A DNA stretch of 64,000 bases from Shinella kummerowiae (GCF_009827055.1 NZ_WUMK01000011.1:184376-248375); one strand, 5' to 3'. Counted from the stretch's first letter, positions 17,401 through 24,428 are shown. Numbers and translations: made by a program. Notes: generated by a model not told the origin, from the sequence alone.

Positions 17401-20017
17401 ACGGCATCGCGCAACAGGCCACGAGCGCCGCGAATGTCGACGGCGTGATGAGGGTGCGGCGCAGATTGTCCAGCATCTTCCAGCGGCCGAGTGCGGGAAG
17501 TGCCCGCCGCCCGAATATCCACGGCAGCAGCTGCCAGTCACCGCGCGTCCAGCGGTGCTGGCGCCGGGCGGCGACGTCGTAGCGCGACGGAAAATCGTCG
17601 ACCACCTCGACATCGGAGGCAAGCCCCGCCCGCGCGAACGTGCCCTCGAAAAGGTCGTGGCTGAGAAGGGTATTCTCCGGAATGCGGCCGGCTAGCGCCG
17701 CCTCGAAGGCATCGACGTCATAAATGCCCTTGCCGGTATAGGAACCCTCGCCGAACAGGTCCTGATAGACGTCGGAAACGGCCGCCGCATAGGGATCCAT
17801 GCCGCCGGGCGCGGAAAAGACCCGCTGGTAGAGCGAGCCTTCGCGACCGATGGGAAGCGACGGGGTGACGCGCGGCTGGATGATCGCATAGCCGTCGACG
17901 ACCCGCTGCTGCACGGTATCGAAGCGCGGCCGGTTGAGGGGATGCGCCATCTTGCCGATCAGCCGCAGGACCGTGTCGCGCGGCAGTTTCGTATCCGCGT
18001 CGAGAGTGATGACATAGCGCACGTCCGGCGGGACGGATGGCGGCTTTCCGCCAAGCGCCATGAAGCTGGTGTCAGTGGCGCCGCGCAGCAGGCGGTTGAG
18101 CTCGTGCAGCTTGCCGCGCTTGCGCTCCCAGCCCATCCAGAGGGTCTCGCCGGCATTGAACCGGCGCTTGCGGTGCAAAAGCAGGAAGCGGTCGCCAGAA
18201 GGACCCGGCCCGTGCCGGTGATTGAGGTCGGCCATGGCCTCGACAGCGAGCGCGAGAAGCGCACCATCGCCCTCGACGGTCTCCTGCGAGGCATCCTTCC
18301 CGTCGGTCAGCAGAGCAAAACTCAGGTCGCCGCCAGCGCCCGAGAGATGATGGACCTCCAGCCGCTCGATCTGCTCCAGCAGGTCGGCACGATTGCTCAG
18401 GAGCGTCGGCACGACGACCAGCGTGCGTGACGACGATGGGACGCCCTGTGCGAGTTCCAGTCCCGGCAGACCGGTCGCGCCGTGGCTCCAGCTCACGAAG
18501 CGGTTGACGAGCGCCGTCGCGATATCGCTTGTCGGCAGCAGCGCCAGCACCGCAAAGACGATCAAGCCGGGCGCCGAGAGACCGGCGATGGACAGCAGCC
18601 ATAGCGCAAGCGCCAGAAGAATCGCCATCACGAGCCCGATCGCCCCGGCATAGCCGGCAATGCCCGTGCGCGCCGCCAGCCGCCCGGCGATCAGATGCCG
18701 GGGCGGGCGGAACCCGATCGTGCGCTCGAAGGCCGGCCGCCCTTCCGCGATCAGATGGTAGCCCGGATCCCCGACACGTTCGGCCTGCGAGGCGGTATCG
18801 TCTGTGACCGCTGCGGCCTTTGCCGCTTTCACCGCCTGCCCAGCAATGTCGAGTTCCGACAGGTCCGAGCCGCGGGCGAGGTCTTCGATGGCGCTGCGAT
18901 AGAGGTTGCGCGTGGCGAAATCCATGCGCGCGAAGCTGTCGTCGGCCGAAAGGCGCGCATCGACGAGGCTGACCTTCTCAAAGAGATCGGCCCAGTCGAC
19001 ATCGCTGATCAGCCGCATGCTGGTGATGATATTCCTGATCGTGACATTCGACGCGCCCTGGCGCTGCTGGGCATGCCCGACCACAGCGTCAACCGAACTG
19101 TCCTGCCTTGCCAGCCGCGCCTCCAGCCAGCCATGCGCCGGCGTCGTGCTAGGGTCCTGGTCGCGCAGCCGTTTGGCAAGCTGGGCCGCGAAGAGCTCGG
19201 GTAGGGGGTCGGCGGAGACCTTTTCAAGCGCGCTGCCGCGACCCTCGTCCGCCAACAGCCGGTCCGCCAGCGCATCCGCCTCGGCACGCATGCGGCGCCC
19301 GGCGGTGATCTGGTCGGCAAGCCTCCGCAGGTTCTCGACGAGCACGATGCGTAAGGTGATCGCCACGGCCCACAACTCGCCGATCGTCAGCGGCTGAACC
19401 TTTTGATAGGCAGCGATGAAGCGGACGAGCGTCTCTGGATCGAAATGGCTGTCGGTGTGCGCGACGAAGGCCCAGGCAATGCCGAAGACGCGCGGATATC
19501 CGGCGAAAGGCCCCTCGGCGAGTTTTGGCAGCTGCCTGTAATAGTTGGGCGGCAGATCATCATGAATCTCGCGGATCTGCTCCTCGACCAGATGATAGTT
19601 GTCCAGCAGCCATTCGGCCGCCGGCACGACGCCGCGCTCGTTCTCCACCTCCAGGGCGCTGGCGCGGTAGGCGGCGAGCAGGACCGCCGCGTTGCTCTTC
19701 AGGCGCTTGTGCAGCGACTGGACGGATGGCGGCCGCTTCGTTACCGGTTGGGCAAGCGCAAGGGTCGCGGCGTGCTGCTCGAGCCGTTCGATGCCGAACA
19801 GTTCCTCCCGCACGGGCATGGGATCGTTCCATGGCATGCCCGGTGCCCAGCGGAAACCGAATCCGGACGACGGACTGTTGCCCTCGCCTTTCCCGTCCGT
19901 AACTACTTGCGGCTCCGGCGCCGACTTGGAGCCCATCTCAGGATGGTGGGTCCTTTCGGCAACGGCGGTTTTCGAATTGCCGATGTCTTGCACGCCACGC
20001 TCTTGGCCTCTGGCCAT
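11420..20017 (-). CDS. ndvB: Cyclic beta-1,2-glucan synthase (NdvB/ChvB type)
   Basis: Very large inner-membrane enzyme, about 2865 residues, that makes cyclic beta-1,2-glucan from UDP-glucose by self-glucosylation, elongation and cyclisation. Start: ATG 20017, 6 bases after AAAGGA. Domains: hydrophobic segments near 442-510; GT84-type glycosyltransferase with 'ITLDADTKLPRDTVL' (about 669) and 'RRQHRWTRGDW' (about 819); more membrane segments near 870-1010; a glucoamylase-like region with 'PTNIGLYLLSTVAARDFGW' (about 1080) and 'FNGHFFNWYDT'; and a C-terminal GH94 phosphorylase-like domain with 'GTGDWNDGMNRVG' (about 2544) for chain-length control. The frame is intact. The gene normally sits on the chromosome, so a copy near repABC is notable. 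All long plus-strand frames here are shadows. Confidence 0.93.
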   Translation of the reverse strand: MARGQERGVQDIGNSKTAVAERTHHPEMGSKSAPEPQVVTDGKGEGNSPSSGFGFRWAPGMPWNDPMPVREELFGIERLEQHAATLALAQPVTKRPPSVQSLHKRLKSNAAVLLAAYRASALEVENERGVVPAAEWLLDNYHLVEEQIREIHDDLPPNYYRQLPKLAEGPFAGYPRVFGIAWAFVAHTDSHFDPETLVRFIAAYQKVQPLTIGELWAVAITLRIVLVENLRRLADQITAGRRMRAEADALADRLLADEGRGSALEKVSADPLPELFAAQLAKRLRDQDPSTTPAHGWLEARLARQDSSVDAVVGHAQQRQGASNVTIRNIITSMRLISDVDWADLFEKVSLVDARLSADDSFARMDFATRNLYRSAIEDLARGSDLSELDIAGQAVKAAKAAAVTDDTASQAERVGDPGYHLIAEGRPAFERTIGFRPPRHLIAGRLAARTGIAGYAGAIGLVMAILLALALWLLSIAGLSAPGLIVFAVLALLPTSDIATALVNRFVSWSHGATGLPGLELAQGVPSSSRTLVVVPTLLSNRADLLEQIERLEVHHLSGAGGDLSFALLTDGKDASQETVEGDGALLALAVEAMADLNHRHGPGPSGDRFLLLHRKRRFNAGETLWMGWERKRGKLHELNRLLRGATDTSFMALGGKPPSVPPDVRYVITLDADTKLPRDTVLRLIGKMAHPLNRPRFDTVQQRVVDGYAIIQPRVTPSLPIGREGSLYQRVFSAPGGMDPYAAAVSDVYQDLFGEGSYTGKGIYDVDAFEAALAGRIPENTLLSHDLFEGTFARAGLASDVEVVDDFPSRYDVAARRQHRWTRGDWQLLPWIFGRRALPALGRWKMLDNLRRTLITPSTFAALVACCAMPLQAGVTAALLVASSIVVPAFLPVVFAILPRRSGLQLSSHAVRLAGDIKLAVMQAALGLFFLPDQAWRSCDAVLRTAGRLLVTRRKLLEWTTAATSGNRTRLTLAGFYRDMAGGTATALILLTAAVAFSPAAWPLALLLALLWSAAPAIALWVSRSPTARPGRALSDGDAAELRLVARRTWRFFETFVTPLENMLPPDNFQETPLPVIAHRTSPTNIGLYLLSTVAARDFGWVGTLEALERLEATFSTLKRLDRFNGHFFNWYDTRDLRTLAPPYVSSVDSGNLAGHLIALANACEEWAGAPPAEDGAGSGDTLALARMALGETAGNPGANLTAILDEAEPLLHGPQSIEAATPALTRLLDKALKLAEQAAPADDGTAADLTFWIGALARSVTQAARDRQAFRDDAASVKARLQALADTARTMALDMDFAFLFDPDRKLLSIGYSLADNGLDPNCYDLLASEARLASFFAIAKGDIGTRHWLRLGRAATPLGSGSALISWSGSMFEYLMPSLVMRAPAGSLLDDTNRLIVARQEAYGRSRHVPWGISESAFNARDIEFTYQYSNFGVPGLGLKRGLSGNMVVAPYATGLAAMVDPHAALDNYRHLESLGASGVHGFYEALDFTRARLPEDARVEIIRSYMAHHQGMTIVAIAVLLQDGRMRARFHREPMIMASELLLSERMPRDVAIARPRAEEVKASAGISLNPAPSVRRLSLPVAGAPVTHLLSNGRYAVMLTASGGGYSRWRDIAVTRWREDATRDDCGAFVFLRDMQTDTVFSPTLPAAGDRAEASVVFGEDHAQYIRHDETLTTEMDVIVSGEDDGEVRRICLTNSGRRAREIELTSYAELVLATPATDNAHPAFAKMFIETEHLAEYGALIATRRRRAPAETEIWAAHFAVVEGDAVADPQYESDRARFLGRGRSIAIAAAIHDGQALSNTAGTVLDPIFALRRSVRVLPGKVARVAFWTVVASSREELLERIDKHHDRSAFERAKTLAWTQAQVQLHHLDMDMEEAADFQRLAAPVLYADARFRPASDAILAGAGPQSGLWPYGISGDLPIVLLRIEDAEDLPQLRQMLRAHEYWRIKRLAVDLVIVNERAASYVQDLQNAVEAAVRSSQSRPRFGDMPAQGAVHVLRADFLNQETKNLLNATARVVLSAHRGLIADQLARLSAGIERLAPLPPRFPSKPSAETVAQPDNLEFFNGLGGFGRNGTEYVTVLENGAATPMPWINVIANPAFGFQVSADGSAYSWAENSRENQLTQWSNDPVCDPSGEALYIRDEETFDLWSPTAQPIRDNGRYVARHGFGYSRFSHRAHGIESDLLSYVPLADPIRISRLTLTNHSSRPRRLSVTSYAEWVLGTLRGANAPFIATSLDAGTGAVFARNRSAMGFPGRVAFADLGGRQTAWTADRTEFLGRGGSSGRPAALARRVPLGTKVGAGLDPCAALQCTIELDPGESIELVSFLGEAASAEEACALITRYRAADLDTVLADVTEHWRTLLQTVQVRTPDRAMDIMLNGWLLYQTLACRIWARSAFYQASGAYGFRDQLQDGMALAFARPEETRAHILRAAGRQFAEGDMQHWWLPHSGAGVRTRISDDRIWLAFATATYIGTAGDAPILDEAIPFLDGPVLAEGEHDAFFQPTPSDETASLFEHCARGLDQAVALTGRHGLPLMGTGDWNDGMNRVGEGGEGESVWLGWLLTRAIDLFAPLAERRDPARAARWKAHAEKLKASIEQETWDGAWYRRATFDDGSWLGSKDNDECRIDSIAQSWAVLSGAADPARAAAAMASLERHLIRREDRLALLFTPPFDATPRDPGYVKGYPPGLRENGGQYSHAAMWAILAFARLGEGDKAHGLFALLNPINHAGTPEAALRYKVEPYVVAADVYSVAPHIGRGGWTWYTGSAAWMYRAGIEGILGLRRQGGVLVMEPCLPASWPHVEVTVKLGDTCYNIEVRRASDRPPSATLDGSSLPHAGGPIRLPVDGDRHVLVLVE

Positions 20018-20119
20018 AATCATTCCTTTGCCCAGATGCGGCCAGGCAGCCGGCCGGGCGAAACCCGGCAATCGTGTTGGGGATGTGGGGCGCCGAAGCT
20101 ACGCTCAGGAGTGGCGCTC

Positions 20120-20371
20120 TCAGCCGAAATCGACACGCGTCAGGACGTAAACCGGCTTTCGGCCAGCGGAATAGGCGCGCCGCGCCGCCTTGTAGACAGA
20201 GACGCGGGCATCGTCGAAAGCCCTGAGATAACCGGCTTCGGATGTCACTCCCGGGAACAGGTCCGACCCCGCAAAGAACGGGATCTCGAACATGCCGTCA
20301 TGACCAATGAAGCGGATACGCTTGCCGGCCTCTTCATAGCTGCGGCTTTGGTTTGGGAAACTGAGACTCAT
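20120..20371 (-). CDS. DUF1488-family protein
   Basis: 83 residues starting 'MSLSFPNQSRSYEEAGKRI' with 'IRFIGHDGMFEIPFF' and the C-terminal 'AYSAGRKPVYVLTRVDFG', the DUF1488 pattern. The start at 20371 follows GAGGAA with 7-base spacing; a longer frame from 20428 is less likely. Small cytoplasmic protein of unknown function, common in Rhizobiales. Same strand as the glucan synthase but about 100 bases upstream of its start, so they could be co-transcribed. Confidence 0.82.
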   Translation of the reverse strand: MSLSFPNQSRSYEEAGKRIRFIGHDGMFEIPFFAGSDLFPGVTSEAGYLRAFDDARVSVYKAARRAYSAGRKPVYVLTRVDFG

Positions 20372-20783
20372 GGAACGTTCCTCGCGGTGGACGGCTGCCT
20401 CTTCGCTACGAAAAGCTGCCATGAGCACCGGAAACAGTCGCGCCGGCGCTCTTTAAAGAAAGAATGTCATCAAAAAACCTGATGCAGACCGCATCAAATC
20501 CCGGCCACTCAAATAAAAAATGAAACTTATGACTGTAAATACCCATCGAAAACCCATGAGTTCATGCGTTTTTCGATCGAATTCACCATATCACAAAAAT
20601 CGAAATCCTGATTTTTTATTTTACGAAGAGAAAACATCACGAAGCACCAAAGAAAAACCTTTAATTTCATTTGCTTTGTGCCCGTTAAAGCGCACACTGA
20701 AACTGTCCGGATTGCCATTGGCTCCAGGTCCGAGCGCGGGCCCTTATCGATCCCGATAATCATCGATTATAGGGAGTAGAGTC
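20372..20783. other. AT-rich intergenic region between divergent genes
   Basis: Separates the DUF1488 gene (minus) from the 113-aa gene (plus). Much lower GC than its surroundings, with several A/T runs near 20500-20660. It probably carries both promoters, but I see no clear sigma-70 hexamer pair and no coding potential. Confidence 0.5.
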
Positions 20784-21125
20784 ATGTCATTCAGTCTGAA
20801 CATGGAAAAAGCAAAACCCTACATGGTGGGTTTCGTTCTCGGCCTCGTGGCTGCGCCGCTCATCGCCTTCAATGCGGGATGGGTTTCGACCACCAGCGCA
20901 CGCGCCGAGGCGGTGAGAACCGCGCGGGTAGAGACCCTTGCGGGCATATGCTCCGCGACGGCCGGCCGCATAGCCACGGCCGCGAGCACCGATCTGGCAA
21001 CCGTCAAGGGATACGAAAACCGTGCAAAGCGGGACGAACTCGTCGCCGCCGCCATGGCCGATATCCAGGTGCCGGCAGATCTTCTCAGCAAGGTCACCTT
21101 CGATTGCGGGCGCACATTGTCCTGA
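20784..21125 (+). CDS. Membrane-anchored hypothetical protein, 113 aa
   Basis: One N-terminal transmembrane helix (residues about 13-33, 'YMVGFVLGLVAAPLIAFNAG') followed by an Ala-rich region containing two cysteines (GICSATAG and TFDCGRTLS), so the soluble part is probably periplasmic. RBS GGGAG, 8 bases before ATG. I do not recognise a named family, though similar proteins occur in rhizobia. Followed by a strong intrinsic terminator, so it is a single-gene transcript. Confidence 0.78.
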   Translation: MSFSLNMEKAKPYMVGFVLGLVAAPLIAFNAGWVSTTSARAEAVRTARVETLAGICSATAGRIATAASTDLATVKGYENRAKRDELVAAAMADIQVPADLLSKVTFDCGRTLS

Positions 21126-21151
21126 CGAGCACTGAATTCACAAGATGCGAA

Positions 21152-21180
21152 GCCGAAGGCGTTTTCGCCTTCGGCTTTCG
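21152..21180 (+). terminator. Intrinsic terminator
   Basis: Perfect 10-bp stem GCCGAAGGCG/CGCCTTCGGC with a TTTT loop (21152-21175), followed by TTTCGG. It ends the transcript of the 113-aa membrane protein gene. Confidence 0.8.
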
Positions 21181-21254
21181 GTTGGAGTAATTCGTGAATT
21201 TCAAGCAGACAGCCGTTCCTGTCATGCATCTTCCAACCACACCTGCCTCCGTTG

Positions 21255-21455
21255 CTACTTTCGCTTCAACTTCGGCAAGGGCGCAGGATTGATGACCTCT
21301 TTCGCCAGGCGGAGCGCGCGCAACTTCTCGGTCTTCTTTTCCCGCGTTGCTGCCTCCTGGTCGATGATCCTCCAGGCGACCGAGTTGGTCTCCGACGCCT
21401 TTTTATCTGCAGTAGTCTTTGTCGGCTTGAAAAACCGTTCGCTGTTCGCTGTCAT
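21255..21455 (-). CDS. Hypothetical basic protein, 66 aa
   Basis: Starts 'MTANSERFFKPTKTTADKKA' after GAAGGAG with good spacing. Lys/Arg-rich, with 'KKTEKLRALRLAKEVIN' near the C-terminus. No membrane segment and no recognised domain. Similar small basic proteins are found in rhizobial accessory regions, and it may be distantly related to the 74-aa protein at 9437-9661. Confidence 0.68.
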   Translation of the reverse strand: MTANSERFFKPTKTTADKKASETNSVAWRIIDQEAATREKKTEKLRALRLAKEVINPAPLPKLKRK

Positions 21456-21511
21456 CCGTCAACTCCTTCATCCCGCAACGACTGATCGTCATCCGGGCGT
21501 CCGCTTATCTG

Positions 21512-21760
21512 TCACGACTGTGCTGCAACGACGAAGTCGATGGCATCCTTAACCGTCAGGAATTCTTCGGCTGGCTGGTCGGGAATGGCGATTCCAAACT
21601 CGTCCTCGATGAGCATTACGATCTGGACCATTTCCAGGGAATCAGCCCCCAAGTCATCGATAATCGAAGCATCATCGACAACCCTCGTTATCTCGACGGC
21701 CAACTGCCCAGTGATAATGTTCCTTACACGCTCGGCTATATCAGCTCTTGCGTCTTCCAT
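21512..21760 (-). CDS. Acyl carrier protein
   Basis: 82 residues with the phosphopantetheine attachment motif 'DDLGADSLEMVQIVM' (serine near residue 41) and a standard four-helix ACP pattern ending 'FLTVKDAIDFVVAAQ'. The second ATG (21760) has better spacing from AGGA than the first (21766). It is not beside fatty acid synthesis genes, so it is probably a specialised second ACP. It heads no visible biosynthetic cluster; its partner enzyme is unknown. Confidence 0.9.
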   Translation of the reverse strand: MEDARADIAERVRNIITGQLAVEITRVVDDASIIDDLGADSLEMVQIVMLIEDEFGIAIPDQPAEEFLTVKDAIDFVVAAQS

Positions 21761-21784
21761 GAGCATCTGTCCTGATGAAGGATA

Positions 21785-21919
21785 TTACTGCACCGATGCC
21801 GGTTGACGCGATTGAGAGGGGTGAAGCCGATCATATCGGCTTTGGTCAGGGCGGTAGCCCCAAACAAAGCCGATCGCCAAAACCAAGACGACGAGCATCG
21901 CTGTCAGGCGATCGGGCAT
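21785..21919 (-). CDS. Small membrane protein, 44 aa
   Basis: The ATG at 21919 lies inside the end of the upstream 60-aa frame (16-base overlap). The product 'MPDRLTAMLVVLVLAIGFVW' has one hydrophobic helix and then a basic/polar tail ('GYRPDQSRYDRLHPS'). No known family. The overlap with two other small frames on the same strand suggests a compact three-gene unit. Confidence is limited by size and a weak ribosome binding site. Confidence 0.5.
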   Translation of the reverse strand: MPDRLTAMLVVLVLAIGFVWGYRPDQSRYDRLHPSQSRQPASVQ

Positions 21920-22086
21920 CGTGGCCACCCAGCGGTGGAACCGCCTTCGTTTTCCCAAATCTCGACGCTGGCGCGCTGCTCTTGCGCAAGGCTACGTGTC
22001 TCGTAGTCGGCGTTTTTGAGAATCTGTCGGAGGACGGTTCGGCGATGCGCTCCCGGAATATCGGGGCCTTTGAAGATGAGGATCAC
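21904..22086 (-). CDS. Small hypothetical protein, 60 aa, translationally coupled
   Basis: A GTG at 22086 overlaps the stop of the upstream 40-aa gene (GTGA), which is a classic coupling arrangement. The product contains 'HRRTVLRQILKNADYETRSL' and ends 'NEGGSTAGWPRCPIA'. It is hydrophilic with one short hydrophobic start (VILIF). I do not know a named family. A longer in-frame frame from 22248 has no good start. Confidence 0.58.
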   Translation of the reverse strand: MILIFKGPDIPGAHRRTVLRQILKNADYETRSLAQEQRASVEIWENEGGSTAGWPRCPIA

Positions 22087-22205
22087 CACAGCCAACCCTC
22101 CATGAGGAAGACAAGGATTATCACCAGGCTGACTGCAAAAAACAAATAGCCGCTCGCGGCGTCCGATACGTATTGCTGCTGTTTGTGGAAGAAAGCGGAA
22201 GACAT
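22083..22205 (-). CDS. Small membrane protein, 40 aa (paralogue of 24429-24545)
   Basis: ATG 22205 follows a near-perfect ribosome binding site (AAGGAGG, 6 bases away). The product has one transmembrane helix (residues about 20-36, 'YLFFAVSLVIILVFLMEG') and ends 'MEGWLW'. The protein at 24429-24545 has the same plan: start MSS, charged N-terminus, one helix, end 'IEGWL'. Both genes also share a conserved upstream leader of about 70 bases, which supports a real gene pair. Confidence 0.75.
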   Translation of the reverse strand: MSSAFFHKQQQYVSDAASGYLFFAVSLVIILVFLMEGWLW

Positions 22206-22281
22206 CGAGTCCTCCTTCATTTTCAGGGCCAGGGTAACCACCCCTCAAACAGCAGCGCCCTTGTCAATGGCTGCTGGAATA
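22206..22281 (-). promoter_or_regulatory. Conserved leader shared with 24355-24428
   Basis: On the minus strand the sequence before the 40-aa gene contains an inverted repeat CAGCAGC...GCTGCTG, then TTTGAGGGG, GGTTACCCTGGCCCT and the ribosome binding site. The block before the 38-aa gene at 24429 is nearly identical. GGGCGC lies 55 bases before this ATG and 52 before the other. It may be a promoter/operator or a structured 5'-UTR. Confidence 0.65.
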
Positions 22282-22492
22282 CGAACCTTGCGCCCGATAC
22301 CTCACATTGGCAAGTCTTCAATTGCGGTCGTTTCGTGCCCGTAGCGCGCCAAGGTAGGCGGTCTGCGGGTGAGAAGGCGAAGTACTGTTCTCCATCGATG
22401 ACTTTCGGCAAGGGCACCAATCATGGTGAGCTTAATCAAAGACGGAACGTTGCGCGGTTCCAGGGGTTGGTGAGCATTGGCAGGAGAATATC

Positions 22493-22846
22493 GTGCGCAA
22501 AGTTCTGGTCGTCGAAGACGAAGTGCTGATCCGCTTGACATTGGTTGACGCACTGCATGAGGCGGGCTTCGATGTTCTAGATACCGGCTCGGCAGAGCAC
22601 GCTATAGAGATCATAAACGCGCAGACGATCCATCTGCTTTTCACAGACATCCAGTTGCCAGGCAAGCTAACGGGCCTTGATCTCGCCCATAGAGTTTTCG
22701 AGCGTTTTCCCGATGCCGGGATTATTGTGGCGTCGGGCCGGATACAGCCGATGAGCACGGATTTACCGCCTGCGGCAAAGTTCTTTTCAAAACCATTCGG
22801 CTTCGACGAGATCATCGCGTGCTTCAAAGGGATGAATCGCCCCTAG
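22493..22846 (+). CDS. Single-domain response regulator (CheY-like)
   Basis: 117-residue receiver domain with no output domain. It starts at GTG 22493 after GGAG with 7-base spacing. Acidic pocket 'VVEDEVLIR' (residues 6-9), phospho-acceptor Asp in 'LLFTDIQLPG' (near 54) and the conserved Lys in 'FFSKPFG' (near 104). Short receivers of this type often accept phosphate from HWE/HisKA_2 kinases, and one is encoded 90 bases downstream on the same strand, so they probably form a pair. Confidence 0.9.
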   Translation: MRKVLVVEDEVLIRLTLVDALHEAGFDVLDTGSAEHAIEIINAQTIHLLFTDIQLPGKLTGLDLAHRVFERFPDAGIIVASGRIQPMSTDLPPAAKFFSKPFGFDEIIACFKGMNRP

Positions 22847-22935
22847 ATTTCAGCCGCATTCAAAATGCACAAATATGACTGCGCACGCGATATGGTCCGT
22901 GGCATAACGTGCTGGCCTGAGTTCGAGATACATTC

Positions 22936-23979
22936 ATGACGATCGCAAGCGATACCGGAACGATTTCATCACGAGAGCGCTTCCTTGAGGCGATCGTGCA
23001 AAGCGCGATCGATTACGCCATCATATCCATGGATCTCGACGGCCTCGTAACGAGCTGGAACGAAGGCGCGGTAAAGATACTGGGCTGGGAAGCCGAGGAC
23101 ATGATCGGGAAACCGGCTACGGTCTTCTTCACGCAGGAAGATAGGGAAAACAGTGTTCCGCAGAAAGAGATGACCGCTGCCCTCAATCGGGGCCGGGGCA
23201 ATGACGAGCGATGGCATCTGCGCGCCGATGGCACGATGTTCTGGGCCTCGGGCGAGATGATGGCGTTGCGAGCGCCCGATGACAAGATCATCGGCTTCAT
23301 CAAGATCCTTCGCGACAGGACCGGGGAACGTGAACGGGCGGAGCGTGAACGCCTCCTCATGTATGAACTTGCTCACCGTATGAAGAATACGCTGTCCGTC
23401 GTCCAGGCGATCGTGACGCAGTCGCTGCGGAATGCCGTTTCGCTCGACGATGCGAGCGACAAACTTCAGTTGCGCATTGCGGCCTATGCTAAAGCCCATG
23501 AAATCCTGTTGCAGAGGGACTGGGTAAGCGCAACGCTTGCAGATCTCGTGACTGCCGCCAGCATGAATATCGGGATGGAGGGGAGCGCCCGTATCGGGGC
23601 GGACGGGCCTGATGTTCGGCTCGGCCCCCAGGCCGCTCTATCGTTTGCAATGGTTTTTCACGAGCTTCTGACGAACGCTTCAAAGTATGGAGCCCTGTCA
23701 AACGAAGAGGGGCATGTCGAGATCTCTTGGGACCTAGAGCACCGCGATGGAATGGAGACTCTCGTCGTGTGCTGGCGGGAGATAAATGGCCCGCGCATTG
23801 TCAATTTCGAACCGGACCGCAAGGGTTTTGGTTCGCGCCTCATCGTTTCTAGCCTGCAAGCCTTTGGGGAGGCATCCGTTTCCTACCGGCAAGAAGGGTT
23901 CGTCCTCCTTGCCGTGTTACCGCTCGCGAAACTTCAGCTCCAAAACGACTTGTCGGCAATTGAAAATGCGCCGTACTGA
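22936..23979 (+). CDS. PAS-HWE family sensor histidine kinase
   Basis: 347 residues, soluble. PAS domain at about 15-130 ('AIISMDLDGLVTSWNEGAV', 'GFIKILRDRT'), then the HWE kinase module: phosphorylated His in 'YELAHRMKNTLSVVQAI' (about 150), N-box 'FHELLTNASKYGAL' (about 242), the WxE triad as 'VCWREINGP', and G-box 'GFGSRLIVSSL'. The PAS domain may bind a flavin or another small ligand, but the LOV cysteine motif is not evident. Preceded by a single-domain response regulator gene, its likely partner in a stress or light/redox pathway. Confidence 0.92.
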   Translation: MTIASDTGTISSRERFLEAIVQSAIDYAIISMDLDGLVTSWNEGAVKILGWEAEDMIGKPATVFFTQEDRENSVPQKEMTAALNRGRGNDERWHLRADGTMFWASGEMMALRAPDDKIIGFIKILRDRTGERERAERERLLMYELAHRMKNTLSVVQAIVTQSLRNAVSLDDASDKLQLRIAAYAKAHEILLQRDWVSATLADLVTAASMNIGMEGSARIGADGPDVRLGPQAALSFAMVFHELLTNASKYGALSNEEGHVEISWDLEHRDGMETLVVCWREINGPRIVNFEPDRKGFGSRLIVSSLQAFGEASVSYRQEGFVLLAVLPLAKLQLQNDLSAIENAPY

Positions 23980-24074
23980 GACGATCACGTCGCTCCTCTA
24001 AATATTCAGAACCTGTTGGCCCTCAGGAACAATTTGAACCTCCCATCCTCCTGGCACTTGCAGAAGCAACCAAC

Positions 24075-24104
24075 AAAAAAGGCCGGGGCGAAACCGCACC
24101 GACC
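24075..24104 (-). terminator. Intrinsic terminator on the minus strand
   Basis: Read on the minus strand, a 10-base stem with one mismatch (GGTCGGTGCG / CGCCCCGGCC, loop GTTT) is followed by six Ts (As at 24075-24080). No protein-coding gene on the minus strand ends here. The 24-bp repeat lies just upstream on this strand, so the terminator probably ends a small RNA. Confidence 0.65.
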
Positions 24105-24126
24105 TTCCTCATCATCGCTTGTCTAC

Positions 24127-24150
24127 CAGTGCCAGTACATCCGTGGTCAA
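24127..24150 (-). repeat. 24-bp element, second copy (matches 9740-9763)
   Basis: Identical over 24 bases to 9740-9763 and, as there, sits upstream of a minus-strand terminator (distance about 22 bases here, 19 there). The surrounding sequence is unrelated, so the element itself appears to be conserved. Confidence 0.85.
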
Positions 24151-24354
24151 AAGCATGAAGCGATGGCAGCAATTGCGAGCGGCAGAGCTTTTCTAGCGCT
24201 CATAAGCAATGCTGACGATCAAGGTGTAGATAATAATTATGTCGAAAACAAGTGCAATCGGCATATCTTATTAAATATTACAAAAGGACAATGAGCTGAA
24301 TCTCTAAAACACAGAAACCATTTGTTGCTAAAGAAGGGAAATGGGTTCACTGTA

Positions 24355-24428
24355 ATTATTCCAGCAGCCATTTTACGGGCGCTGCTGTTTGAGGGTTTGT
24401 TACCCTGGCCCTAAGCGAGGAGGACATC
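24355..24428 (+). promoter_or_regulatory. Conserved leader of the 38-aa membrane protein gene
   Basis: Contains CAGCAGC...GCTGCTG (12-base spacing), TTTGAGGG, GTTACCCTGGCCCT and a GAGGAGG ribosome binding site directly before ATG 24429. Nearly identical to the leader at 22206-22281 (minus). AGGGT...ACCCT inside the block is a second small inverted repeat. Confidence 0.65.

Noticed and set aside
24016..24294. 92-codon plus-strand frame containing YQCQYIRGQ, also readable near 9740
   Set aside because: The shared peptide is only the translation of the duplicated 24-bp DNA element; there is no good ribosome binding site, and both copies lie next to minus-strand terminators.
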